Part shown: piece by piece, positions 7,803 through 15,298 of the stretch | How the letters are laid out: each line of letters begins with the position of its first letter | Numbering within the stretch: the stretch's first letter is position 1 | Origin: Streptomyces rapamycinicus NRRL 5491 | GTDB lineage: Bacteria > Actinomycetota > Actinomycetes > Streptomycetales > Streptomycetaceae | Direction of reading: 5' to 3' | DNA length: 64,000 nucleotides | Assembly (NCBI RefSeq): GCF_024298965.1 | Contig: NZ_CP085193.1 | Location: 5,952,001-6,016,000, forward strand | The notes under the pieces: model-generated | Told to the model about the DNA's origin: nothing | Database searches by the model: none | What the model saw: the letters and a program-made list of their open reading frames with translations, nothing else | Translations under genes and position numbers: made by a program

Positions 7803-8471
7803 ATGGGCTCCAAGGAATCGAAGACGAAGGGTGCGGCGGCCGACCGCCGCGCGAAGATAGAGGAGTTGCGCCGCGCCGAGAAGGCGCGCGAGCGCCGGTA
7901 CCGGATCATCACCATCACCTCGGTCACGGTGATCGTCGCCGGACTGGCCGTCGGGGGCTACTTCCTCGTCGACGCGAGCGACAAGAAGGAGAAGAAGGAG
8001 GCCAAGGTCACCTCGTCGGTCGTGAAGACCGGCGAGTTCAAGGGCATGAAGACCTGGAAGAACCTGGGCCGGACGCATGTCCAGGGCTCGGTGAAGTACG
8101 CGATGTCGCCGCCGGTCGGCGGAAACCACAACCAGGTCTGGCAGAACTGCAACGGCGATGTCTACACCAAGCCGCTGACCAAGGAGAACGCGGTGCACTC
8201 GCTGGAGCACGGCGCGGTGTGGGTGACCTACACCGACAAGGCGTCGAAGGAGGACGTCGCCACCCTCTCGGCGCGGGTCAAGAAGACCCCGTACTCGTTG
8301 ATGAGCCCCTACCAGGAGCAGGACGCGCCGATCGTCCTCAACGCCTGGGGCAATCAGCTCGACGTCGAGAAGGCGTCCGACCCGCGGGTGGCCGACTTCT
8401 TCAAGAAGTTCGTCCAGGGCAAGCAGACGCCCGAGCCCGGCGCCTACTGCACCAACGGGAAGACTTCGTGA
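7803..8471 (+). CDS. DUF3105 membrane-anchored protein
   Basis: 222 aa. A charged cytoplasmic N-terminus (about 1-38, rich in Lys/Arg/Glu) precedes one transmembrane helix (IITITSVTVIVAGLAVGGYF) and an extracellular domain with the DUF3105 signature: PPVGGNHN, then HSLEHGAVWVTY, and a closing Cys in AYCTNG. The repeated His residues suggest metal contact, although the family function is not established. The ATG at 7803 has TTGAGGACAG just upstream. The stop codon overlaps the GTG of the next gene (GTGA), so DUF3105 and DUF305 are translationally coupled. Confidence 0.9.
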   Translation: MGSKESKTKGAAADRRAKIEELRRAEKARERRYRIITITSVTVIVAGLAVGGYFLVDASDKKEKKEAKVTSSVVKTGEFKGMKTWKNLGRTHVQGSVKYAMSPPVGGNHNQVWQNCNGDVYTKPLTKENAVHSLEHGAVWVTYTDKASKEDVATLSARVKKTPYSLMSPYQEQDAPIVLNAWGNQLDVEKASDPRVADFFKKFVQGKQTPEPGAYCTNGKTS

Positions 8472-9181
8472 GCGACGGGACCGCCGTCGGCCGCGCCTCC
8501 CGCCAGCCGCTGGTGGCGGGGATCGCCGCCGCCCTCGCCCTGCTGACGCTGGTTGCGGTGGCGGTGCTGTGGCTGACGAGCGACCGCTCGGAGGGCTCGA
8601 CCGACACGGGGACGCCGAAGGACACCTCGGCCGAGGCCGGTTTCGCCCGCGACATGTCCGTCCACCATCAGCAGGCGGTGGAGATGTCGTTCATCGTGCG
8701 CGACCGCACCGACGACGACGAGGTGCGACGGCTGGCGTTCGACATCGCCAGCACCCAGGCCACCCAGGCCGGGATGCTCCAGGGCTGGCTGGACATGTGG
8801 GGGCTGGACAAGACGTCCGAGGATCCGCCGATGACGTGGATGAAGCACGCGTCGTCGGACGGCATGGAGGGCATGGACCACGGCTCGATGAAGGGCATGG
8901 GCTCCACGTACAAGCCGCACGACGGCTCGCTCATGCCGGGCATGGCCACCAACAGCCAGCTCGACGAGTTGCGCAAGGCCAAGGGCAAGGCGGCCGAGGT
9001 GCTCTACCTGAAGCTGATGACGGCCCATCACAAGGGCGGCGTCGACATGGCGAAGGGCGCGGTCGAGCTGGTCAAGGACTCGACCGAGAAGCACCTGGCC
9101 CGGACGATGGTCCAGGGCCAGCAGTCGGAGATCCAGCTGATGGCCGACATGCTCAAGGCACGCGGCGCGTCCTCCTCCTGA
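8468..9181 (+). CDS. DUF305 (CopM-like) membrane-anchored copper-associated protein
   Basis: 237 aa from the overlapping GTG at 8468. One N-terminal transmembrane helix (about 17-36) is followed by an extracellular helical DUF305 domain with both family signatures, HHQQAVEM and HHKGGVDM. Between them lies a Met/His-rich stretch (MEGMDHGSMKGMG and SLMPGM) typical of periplasmic copper-binding proteins. DUF305 proteins such as cyanobacterial CopM bind copper, so a role in copper sequestration outside the membrane is likely. The gene is coupled to DUF3105 and ends just before a large palindrome at 9191-9258. Confidence 0.92.
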   Translation: MSDGTAVGRASRQPLVAGIAAALALLTLVAVAVLWLTSDRSEGSTDTGTPKDTSAEAGFARDMSVHHQQAVEMSFIVRDRTDDDEVRRLAFDIASTQATQAGMLQGWLDMWGLDKTSEDPPMTWMKHASSDGMEGMDHGSMKGMGSTYKPHDGSLMPGMATNSQLDELRKAKGKAAEVLYLKLMTAHHKGGVDMAKGAVELVKDSTEKHLARTMVQGQQSEIQLMADMLKARGASSS

Positions 9182-9190
9182 CGCCCCGCC

Positions 9191-9258
9191 GATGGCGCCC
9201 CTCGCCCCCCACGGGGACCGCCCCGTGGGTCTGCCCCACGGGGCCGCGGGGCGCCATC
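9191..9258. terminator. Large palindromic bidirectional terminator
   Basis: GATGGCGCCCC at 9191 pairs with GGGGCGCCATC ending at 9258. Inside lies a second hairpin, CCACGGGG / CCCCGTGG. The structure fills the gap between the DUF305 gene and the convergent TetR gene, whose stop codon overlaps its right arm. Confidence 0.75.
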
Positions 9259-9868
9259 ACCCCTTCCGCACGAACACCCCGGACCGGGTTGCCTGATACG
9301 TCGCCTCGACGGTGGTGTGCACCAGCCGATCGTCGATGGACCCGCGCAGGATGAGCACCCGGTAGTAAAGCGGCGCCCCCAGCGAGGCGATGACCTCCCA
9401 CGCGTCGGTCTCCGCGGGGATGTCCCCCCGCTCCACCGCGTTCCGCACGATCAGGGTCACCTCCTCGGTCCGCCGCACGAACGCGTTACGGACGATCTCC
9501 TCGACCCGGGTGTCATGCGCGGCCGCCGCGAGCAGCCCCTGCATGACATTGCGGTTGCGCAGGGCGTTGTTGAAGTCCGCGATGGCCTGGGTGAGTTCGC
9601 TCAGATCCCGGTGGAAGTCACCGGTGTCCGGGGTGGGCAGCGTCGAACTCCGCTCGGCCAGCAGATCGACGACCACCCCCTCCGCCGTGCGCCAGCGCCG
9701 CCGGATGGTCGACACATGCACCCCCGACCGCCGCGCGAGCCGATCGAGGGTGAGCTCGGCGAACGAGTCGCGGTCGAGCTCCTCGTACGCGGCCGCCAAC
9801 ACGGCGGCCCGAGTCCGGGCCGTACGCCCCCCGGGGCGAGCCGACCCATGCGGTGGTCGCTCTGTCAT
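9257..9868 (-). CDS. TetR-family transcriptional regulator
   Basis: 203 aa. The N-terminal DNA-binding domain includes AELTLDRLARRSGVHVSTIRRRW, a TetR helix-turn-helix at about residues 38-60. The C-terminal part (about 90-195) is an all-helical ligand-binding domain of the AcrR/C-terminal type. It has no obvious operon partner: the neighbour on the left converges on it, and the region to the right is noncoding with an inverted repeat at 9993-10014. Autoregulation through that region is possible but unproven. Confidence 0.9.
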   Translation of the reverse strand: MTERPPHGSARPGGRTARTRAAVLAAAYEELDRDSFAELTLDRLARRSGVHVSTIRRRWRTAEGVVVDLLAERSSTLPTPDTGDFHRDLSELTQAIADFNNALRNRNVMQGLLAAAAHDTRVEEIVRNAFVRRTEEVTLIVRNAVERGDIPAETDAWEVIASLGAPLYYRVLILRGSIDDRLVHTTVEATYQATRSGVFVRKG

Positions 9869-10153
9869 GACGCGCCGACTCTACGGCCCCTCCACCTTCG
9901 TGAGCACCAGATCTTCACGACACCCGGGCGCTGAACGCCCGGTAACCCATTGCACGGCGTACACACCCCTCGCTAGTGTGACACCCGTTACTTAATGCGC
10001 GCGACAGCGCATTAGGCCAACATGGCGCAGAGTTTGCCGGACCTTCCTCACGAGGGGAAGGAAGGTCCAGCACGCTCCCCTTCTTATCCGCCTCCCCCTT
10101 CCGAGCTCACCGCTCCCGGCTCGATACGGCAACACCCGCGTCCAGGGCGGCCA
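9869..10153. other. Intergenic region with promoter, inverted repeat and terminator-like hairpin
   Basis: 285 bp without a credible gene. In order on the plus strand it holds a promoter-like pair TTGCAC (9950-9955) and TAGTGT (9974-9979) with an 18-bp spacer, an 8-bp inverted repeat TAATGCGC / GCGCATTA (9993-10014), and a 10-bp-stem hairpin GGACCTTCCT / AGGAAGGTCC (10039-10068). Together they could make a short transcript; see findings. Confidence 0.5.
9950..9979 (+). promoter_or_regulatory. Candidate housekeeping-type promoter
   Basis: TTGCAC at 9950-9955 and TAGTGT at 9974-9979 are separated by 18 bp, close to the Streptomyces HrdB consensus. No protein gene follows on the plus strand for more than 10 kb of coherent reading, so a short RNA is the obvious product. 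Confidence 0.4.
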
Positions 10154-10495
10154 TCAGCCGGTCTCACATCTCAACTCGCCCCACACCCGCTTCCCCCAGG
10201 GCAGCCGATCGGCCCCCCATCGCCAGGCGCACTCCTCCACCACGGCGATGCGGACCACGTCGGGCTCGGGACGGGTGACGGTGACGCGGATGACGCGGCA
10301 GTCCGTGTGGTCCACCGCGTTGGCCACCAGCTCCGAGACGATGAGGGTGGCGGCGTCGGCGTAGTGCTCTATGCCCCAGACCGCCAGCGCTGTACGGACG
10401 AGACGACGAGCCGTGGCGGCGCTTTGGGCCGTGCACGGAAGGGTCTCCGTGCAGCCGGGGTGCCCGGAGGGGCGGGCGGTGGTGGTCACAATCAT
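10154..10495 (-). CDS. RsbW-like ATP-binding protein lacking the ATP-lid (degenerate)
   Basis: 113 aa from ATG 10495. It begins like the small Streptomyces anti-sigma/HATPase proteins: ARRLVRTALAVWG, then the N-box ELVANAVDHT, a beta-strand VIRVTVTRPEPDVVRIAVVE, and the family's usual C-terminal WG..R.PWGKRVWGELR. Between VVE and CAWRWG, however, the D-x-G-x-G and second glycine boxes (about 25 residues) are absent, so the ATP-lid is deleted. It may be inactive or bind a partner without ATP. It lies 104 bp downstream of the XRE regulator on the same strand, a common pairing in Streptomyces. Confidence 0.75.
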   Translation of the reverse strand: MIVTTTARPSGHPGCTETLPCTAQSAATARRLVRTALAVWGIEHYADAATLIVSELVANAVDHTDCRVIRVTVTRPEPDVVRIAVVEECAWRWGADRLPWGKRVWGELRCETG

Positions 10496-10599
10496 GGCGG
10501 ACCTCGCGGTTCGTGAACGTGAGCGCACGCTATGACCGCCGAGAGCGACCGCACAGTGACCGTACGTACCACTTTGACGTGTGCGTGGGACGTCGCGTC

Positions 10600-11814
10600 C
10601 TACCCGTCCAGGTTGAGCCGGTCGGCCAGTTCGGTCACGGGGGAGGTGCGGCGGCGCTCGCGGCCACGTAGTTCGGCCACCACCCGCCGAGCCGTTCCGT
10701 GGTAGCGCATCCACTCCGCCGCATCGCCCTCCGCGGCCAGGAGGGCGCGAATGGCGCTGCCGTCCTTGCCGAGGTCGACGCAGGCCAGGGCGCGGTCGAC
10801 ATGGAACCGGGCGCGCCATGTCGGCGGAAGGCGGTGGAGTTCGGGAACGGCACGGGCCGCGGTCAGCGCCTTCGCGCCGCGCTCCATCTCCACCAGGAAG
10901 TTGACCTTGGCGACACCGACATTGGTCGGGCCGAACGGTGTGGCGTAGTCGAGGCGGTCCTCTCCGATGCGAGAGGCAGCGGCCGTCGCCATGTTGAGCA
11001 GTTCGTCCACGGCGTCGTGCTTGCCGCGTCGCACGGCCGCCGTCGCGGCGCGCAGCAGCAGGATTCCCCACAGGGACAGTTCCATGGGTCGGGACCGGAA
11101 TCCGGGCTCGATCCGCTCGGCGGCGGCCAGGGCGACACGCTCGGCGTCCTCCAGCCGTCCCTGCTTGGTGAGGATCCACGACAACGTGGAGACGCCCATG
11201 GTCTCGAGGTGCGGATCGTCCGACCGCCGGGCGGCCTCCATGGAGCGCTCCAGCGCCGTGAACCCGGCGTCCTCCTTGCCCAGTGCGGCCAGCGTGGTGG
11301 CCGCAACCTGATACGCCTCGGCAAGCACCGCATGAGCCGCGGCGGCGTCAGCGCCGCTGTGGGCGTGTGCCGCCGTCCTGGCGTCCCGGATGAGCTGGGG
11401 CAGCAGGACGCCGATCTCGGCCATCCGCCCCTCGCGCCGGATGCGTTCGGTGGACCGTAACGCGGCGCGCAGCGCCCCGACGGTGGGCGGGGCCTCGGGG
11501 TCGGTGTCCTCACCGAGGAGTTCGGTCAGCGGGGAGACGGCCTGCCGGAGCGCGAGAACGGACGGCGAGTCGCCCTCCTGACGGGCCTCGAAGGTGGTCG
11601 GCTGACCGATCAGCACGGACGGTTCCACATCGAGCGCGCGGGCGAGGGCGTTGATCGTCGAGAGCCGCGCCGTCTGTCGCTGCCCCTGTTCCAGCTTGCG
11701 CACCACGTCCACGGACAGCTCCGCCCGTTCAGCGAGCCGCTCCTGGGTGAGCTTGCGCCGGACTCGGAACCGAGCGATCCGCTCCCCGAGCCCCTGCTCG
11801 TCCTCACAGCCCAT
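10600..11814 (-). CDS. XRE-family regulator with helical-repeat C-terminal domain
   Basis: 404 aa. Residues about 10-68 form a Cro/CI-type helix-turn-helix (RRKLTQERLAERAELSVDVVRKLEQG). The rest is all-helical with TPR-like repeats (AAAHAVLAEAYQVAATTLAALG, HLETMGVSTLSWILTKQGRLEDAE). This layout is abundant in Streptomyces, where such regulators commonly sit beside a small RsbW-like ATPase or DUF397 gene. No DUF397 partner is present here. The start ATG is the first in frame after the promoter region. Confidence 0.9.
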   Translation of the reverse strand: MGCEDEQGLGERIARFRVRRKLTQERLAERAELSVDVVRKLEQGQRQTARLSTINALARALDVEPSVLIGQPTTFEARQEGDSPSVLALRQAVSPLTELLGEDTDPEAPPTVGALRAALRSTERIRREGRMAEIGVLLPQLIRDARTAAHAHSGADAAAAHAVLAEAYQVAATTLAALGKEDAGFTALERSMEAARRSDDPHLETMGVSTLSWILTKQGRLEDAERVALAAAERIEPGFRSRPMELSLWGILLLRAATAAVRRGKHDAVDELLNMATAAASRIGEDRLDYATPFGPTNVGVAKVNFLVEMERGAKALTAARAVPELHRLPPTWRARFHVDRALACVDLGKDGSAIRALLAAEGDAAEWMRYHGTARRVVAELRGRERRRTSPVTELADRLNLDG

Positions 11815-11921
11815 GGCACTGGTCCCCCACTCACCATCAGGTATCAGGCGGATGCGGCTTCCACGCTACGCCCTCGCTCACTCCGCAGGTGAAGAGTTGT
11901 CCCCGGTGGCCCGGAGCGCGG

Positions 11922-12485
11922 CTACCGACGGTTGCCCTCTCCGCACTCCCATTCCTCGCGCAGCACTCCGTAGACGATGGAGTCCCGCCATGCCCCACGT
12001 ACGTGGACGTGGCCGCGGATTCGGCCCTCTTCTGTCATGCCCGCCGCGAGGAGCGTCTTCTCCGAGGCGACGTTGAGAGGCGCCCGAGCGGCCCAGACAC
12101 GGTGGAGTTCCAGGTCAGCGAAGGCGAGGGCGAGGAGCAGGCAGACGGTCTCCCTGCCGTAGCCCACGCCCCAGGTGTCGGGGCGCAGCGCGAATCCGAT
12201 GGTGGCGGCGCGTTGTTGGTGCGGGTCGTGGGCGAGGCGGGCGAATCCGATCAGTTGGGCGCCGGCCCGCTCGACGACGGCGAGTGCGTACTCCTGGCGT
12301 GGGGTCGCCGTCGCCGAGGTCACCGATCGCTCGACGATGCCGCTGACCTCGTCGCGTGAGCGTGGCGTGAAGCTCAGGTGCTCGGTGGCCTTCGGGCTGC
12401 CGTAGATGGCCAGGACCGCGTCCACGTCATCGACGGTGAGTTCGCGAAGTGAGAGGCGAGTTTCGTCACGGATGACCGGAAACAT
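11922..12485 (-). CDS. GNAT acetyltransferase (RimJ/RimL type)
   Basis: 187 aa. The N-terminal LSLRELTVDDVDAVLAIYGS, the acetyl-CoA-binding segment IGFALRPDTWGVGYGRE and the closing HRVWAARAPLNVASEKTLLAAGM are characteristic of the Acetyltransf_3 branch, which acetylates N-terminal or small-molecule amines. The substrate cannot be inferred. It lies alone between the XRE regulator (same strand, downstream) and the terminator of the conservon. Confidence 0.9.
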   Translation of the reverse strand: MFPVIRDETRLSLRELTVDDVDAVLAIYGSPKATEHLSFTPRSRDEVSGIVERSVTSATATPRQEYALAVVERAGAQLIGFARLAHDPHQQRAATIGFALRPDTWGVGYGRETVCLLLALAFADLELHRVWAARAPLNVASEKTLLAAGMTEEGRIRGHVHVRGAWRDSIVYGVLREEWECGEGNRR

Positions 12486-12535
12486 GGCGGGACTCTACTC
12501 TTGCGGGCAGCACGCTCGTTGTCCCGAAAAGACGT

Positions 12536-12570
12536 GTCCCCCGGCGGGGCGTGGCGCGGCGCCGGGGGAC
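12536..12570 (-). terminator. Conservon operon terminator
   Basis: GTCCCCCGGCG at 12536-12546 pairs perfectly with CGCCGGGGGAC at 12560-12570 around a 13-base loop. It lies 10 bp after the P450 stop codon on the minus strand. Confidence 0.8.
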
Positions 12571-12579
12571 GGCGGGCGG

Positions 12580-13878
12580 TCAGTGCAGGTGGGCCGGGGT
12601 GAATTCGACGGGGAGGGCGGCCACGCCGCGCATCATCAGGGTGACGCGCCATTCGAGCTCGTCCGCGGGGACGGAGAGGGTGACGTCCGGGAGGCGGTCG
12701 AGGAGGACCTCGATGGCGGCGGTGGCGATGACCTCGGCGATTTCGCGGGCGGCCGGGGGGCAGCCGTGTTTGCCGTGGCTGAAGGCCATATGGGCCTGGT
12801 TGCCGCCGGCGCCGGAGTGGAAGTCGGGGCGGACGTCGGGGTCGGCGTTGGCGGCGGCGAGGCCGAGCATCAGGCAGTCGCCCTTCCTGATGCGGCGGCC
12901 GCCCAGCACGGTGTCGTCGGCGGCCCAGCGGCCGATCCAGAACGGGACCGGGGTGTCCTCCCACAGCACCTCGTTGAGCGCCTGGCCGACGCTGCGGCGG
13001 CCGCCGGAGAGGGTGATGGCGAACCGTTCGTCCGTCAGCATCAGCCGGAGGGCGTTGCCGATCAGGTCGCTGGTGGGCTGCTGGACGGCGTAGATGGAGC
13101 CGAGCACGTCGTTGATGATCTCGTCGTCGGTGAGCCCGGCGGGGTGGGACACCAGATGGGCGGCGACGTTGACCTGGTCGGGGTTCTCCCGGACGCGTTT
13201 GATCAGCGCCTCCATCCGGGTCTGCATCTTCTGCAGCGCGATGGGGGCGTCGTTCCCGGTGAGGTGGAGCGAGTCCTCCTGGATGGCGGCGGCTTCGGTG
13301 TCGTCCAGGCCGTAGAGCCGGGTCACCACCCGCAGCGGGATCTGGCTGGCGTACTCGGCCACCAGATCGGCCCGGCCGCTGCCCGCGAAGGTGTCGATCA
13401 GCCGGTCGGCGACGCGCTCGCACTGTGCGCGCAGTTCGAACTGGTCCACCGACGCGAGGCCGTCGCAGATGGCCTCGGACCGCCGCTGGTGGTCGGCGCC
13501 CTCGCTGAACAGCATGGTCGGGCGGTAGCCGACGAAGGTCGTCAACTCCCAGTCGGGCGGCACCAGATGCCAGGAGTGCCAGCGGCGGGAGTCACGGGCG
13601 AAGCGGTTGGGGTCGGTGGTGACCCGGACCACCTCGCGGTAGCCGAGCACCGTCCAGACGGGGATCTTGCCGTCCAGCAGGACGGGCACGACCGGGCCGT
13701 GGTCCCGGAGCAGCTCGCGATAGAGCTCCATCGGTTCGTCCCGGAACCGCTCGTAGTCCAGCGGCACCGACCCGGGGGGCACCACCCCGTCGGGCGGGGC
13801 GGGCGCCGATGGGAAGACGGGCTCGGGCGCGGCCCCGGGCGGGGCATCCAGCGGGGACGTGGGGTCAGGGGTGGTCAC
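12580..13878 (-). CDS. cvnE: Conservon cytochrome P450 (CYP157-like, lacks ExxR)
   Basis: 432 aa from a GTG that overlaps the GTPase stop codon (GTGA). Heme ligand Cys373 lies in AFSHGKHGCPPAARE, a good P450 heme loop. The K-helix ExxR is replaced by E303-V-L-W306, so the normally invariant Arg is Trp. The I-helix oxygen-activation motif is also unusual: IYAVQQPTSDL instead of A-G-x-D/E-T. Loss of ExxR is known from the CYP157 family of Streptomyces conservons. Membership of the conservon and coupled translation suggest that it works with, or is controlled by, the GTPase complex. Redox partners are not encoded nearby and the substrate is unknown. Confidence 0.92.
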   Translation of the reverse strand: MTTPDPTSPLDAPPGAAPEPVFPSAPAPPDGVVPPGSVPLDYERFRDEPMELYRELLRDHGPVVPVLLDGKIPVWTVLGYREVVRVTTDPNRFARDSRRWHSWHLVPPDWELTTFVGYRPTMLFSEGADHQRRSEAICDGLASVDQFELRAQCERVADRLIDTFAGSGRADLVAEYASQIPLRVVTRLYGLDDTEAAAIQEDSLHLTGNDAPIALQKMQTRMEALIKRVRENPDQVNVAAHLVSHPAGLTDDEIINDVLGSIYAVQQPTSDLIGNALRLMLTDERFAITLSGGRRSVGQALNEVLWEDTPVPFWIGRWAADDTVLGGRRIRKGDCLMLGLAAANADPDVRPDFHSGAGGNQAHMAFSHGKHGCPPAAREIAEVIATAAIEVLLDRLPDVTLSVPADELEWRVTLMMRGVAALPVEFTPAHLH

Positions 13879-14492
13879 GCGGTGGTCTCCCCGGCGGAGC
13901 CGTTGGTGGACAGGGAGTAGAGGTAGCGGGCGAGCGCGACCAGTACGGCCTTGCTGGAGTCGCGCTTGCGGGCGTCGCATTCGATCATCGGCACCTCGGG
14001 CGGGAGGTCGAGGGCCTCCCGCACCTCCTCCAGCGTGTGCTGCGGCTCGGTGAAGTTGTTGCGGGCCACGATGAACGGGGTGCCGTGGTGCTCCAGCCGG
14101 TCCAGCGCGTACCAGGAGTCGGAGAGCCGGTTGGTGTCCACCAGGACGACCGCGCCCAGCGTCCCGGAGAACAGCCGGTCCCACAGGAACCAGAACCGCT
14201 CCTGGCCCGGGGCGCCGAACAGATAGAGCACCATCTGCTCGTCCAGGCTGATCCGGCCGAAGTCGAAGGCCACCGTGGTGGTGGTCTTGTGGCGCACGAA
14301 CGAGGCGTCGTCGATGCCGATGCCCGCCTGCGTCATCGTCTCCTCGGTGCTGAGCGGGCGGATCTCGCTGACGGACTGCACCATCGTCGTCTTGCCGACG
14401 CCGAACCCGCCGACGATCACGATCTTCAGACCGTTGCTCGCGCTCTCCCGCAGCGGGGCGTGCCCGGCGCCGCCGGGGAGCGCGGTGCTCAC
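13875..14492 (-). CDS. cvnD: Conservon GTPase CvnD
   Basis: 205 aa from GTG 14492; a TTG at 14519 in the same frame, preceded by GAAGAAGG, is an alternative start that would overlap DUF742 by 20 bp. It shows the small-GTPase P-loop GGFGVGKTT, the switch region with FGAPGQERFWFLWD, and an ARNNF segment in the place of NKxD. This is the ATP/GTP-binding protein of Streptomyces conservons, distantly related to MglA/Ras-like GTPases. It is thought to form a membrane-associated, G-protein-like complex with the kinase-like CvnA, Roadblock CvnB and CvnC. Confidence 0.93.
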   Translation of the reverse strand: MSTALPGGAGHAPLRESASNGLKIVIVGGFGVGKTTMVQSVSEIRPLSTEETMTQAGIGIDDASFVRHKTTTTVAFDFGRISLDEQMVLYLFGAPGQERFWFLWDRLFSGTLGAVVLVDTNRLSDSWYALDRLEHHGTPFIVARNNFTEPQHTLEEVREALDLPPEVPMIECDARKRDSSKAVLVALARYLYSLSTNGSAGETTA

Positions 14493-14499
14493 GGTGGTC

Positions 14500-14859
14500 T
14501 CAGAGATTCTGGAGTGCAACGAGCACCTTCTTCAGGGTTTCGGGCCCGGGCAGCCGGCCGCCGGGACGGGCCGCATGCGGATGGCGCGCGGTGATCCGGC
14601 CGGTGTCCAGCAGATCGCACAGCAGGATCTTGACCACGCTGACGGGCAGTTCCAGATACGAGGAGATCTCCACGACCGACAGGGGGCGGCGGCACATCCG
14701 CAGGATCTTGACGTGCTCGGACTGCATCCCGGGGGTGGGATCGCTTTCGCTGACGATCAGCGTGACCATGTCGAACCGGCTCTCGTCGGCCCGGCTGCGG
14801 CCGCCGGTGACGGTGTACAGCCGGTCCGGGCCCTCCTTGTCCAGCGGACCTCGGATCAT
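14500..14859 (-). CDS. cvnC: Conservon DUF742 protein CvnC
   Basis: 119 aa. The DUF742 features are present: RLYTVTGGRSRADESRFDMVTLIVS, then a winged-helix-like segment CRRPLSVVEISSYLELPV and VVKILLCDLLDTGRI. It overlaps the Roadblock gene by four bases upstream and abuts or overlaps the GTPase gene downstream, so all conservon subunits are translationally coupled. In conservons this subunit connects the sensor to the GTPase. No catalytic residues are expected. Confidence 0.93.
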   Translation of the reverse strand: MIRGPLDKEGPDRLYTVTGGRSRADESRFDMVTLIVSESDPTPGMQSEHVKILRMCRRPLSVVEISSYLELPVSVVKILLCDLLDTGRITARHPHAARPGGRLPGPETLKKVLVALQNL

Positions 14860-15284
14860 GCCTTCGCCCCGCCGCCGCTGCCGCCCGCTTCCACCCGCGG
14901 AGCGGCCCGCAGATGGTCGCCGATCTGCTCGACCAGCTCGTTCATGTTGTGGCCGATGATGCCGACATCGGCATCATCATGGGCCACCACGGCGAGATGG
15001 GCGCCTTCGCCGGCCTCGACGATGAACAGAATTCCCCCGTGGAACTCCGTCATCGACTGCCGTACGCCGCCGCTTCCGTCGCCGAACTCGATGGACGCGC
15101 CATGGGCGAGGCTCTGGATGCCCGACGCGATGGCCGCCAGCTGATCGGCCTGGTCCACGGACAACCCGGAGGAGAGGCACAGCTTGAGGCCGTCCCGTGA
15201 CAGCACCAGGGCGTGACGCGAGCCCGGGGTCTTCTCCAGCAGGTTCTCCAACAGCCAGTCCAAGCTGCGGTCGGTGGTGTTCAT
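14856..15284 (-). CDS. cvnB: Conservon Roadblock/LC7 protein CvnB
   Basis: 142 aa from ATG 15284, chosen for its AGAAGGA ribosome-binding site; a GTG at 15302 overlaps the kinase stop codon and is less likely. The sequence DWLLENLLEKTPGSRHALVLS begins a Roadblock/LC7 fold with QLAAIASGIQSLAHG and the strand FIVEAGEGAHLAVVA. Roadblock proteins act as regulators (GAP-like partners) of MglA-type GTPases, which fits the GTPase encoded two genes downstream. Confidence 0.93.
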   Translation of the reverse strand: MNTTDRSLDWLLENLLEKTPGSRHALVLSRDGLKLCLSSGLSVDQADQLAAIASGIQSLAHGASIEFGDGSGGVRQSMTEFHGGILFIVEAGEGAHLAVVAHDDADVGIIGHNMNELVEQIGDHLRAAPRVEAGGSGGGAKA

Positions 15285-15298
15285 CGGCGTTCCTTCTG

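Noticed and set aside
10154..11179. A 341-codon minus-strand frame joining the ATPase with the XRE gene region
   Set aside because: The upstream part is the wrong frame of the XRE gene. The real ATPase starts at ATG 10495.
12406..13920. A 504-codon plus-strand frame opposite the P450
   Set aside because: It is the antisense of a well-supported P450 and rich in Gly/Val/Arg/His, typical of shadow frames at high GC.
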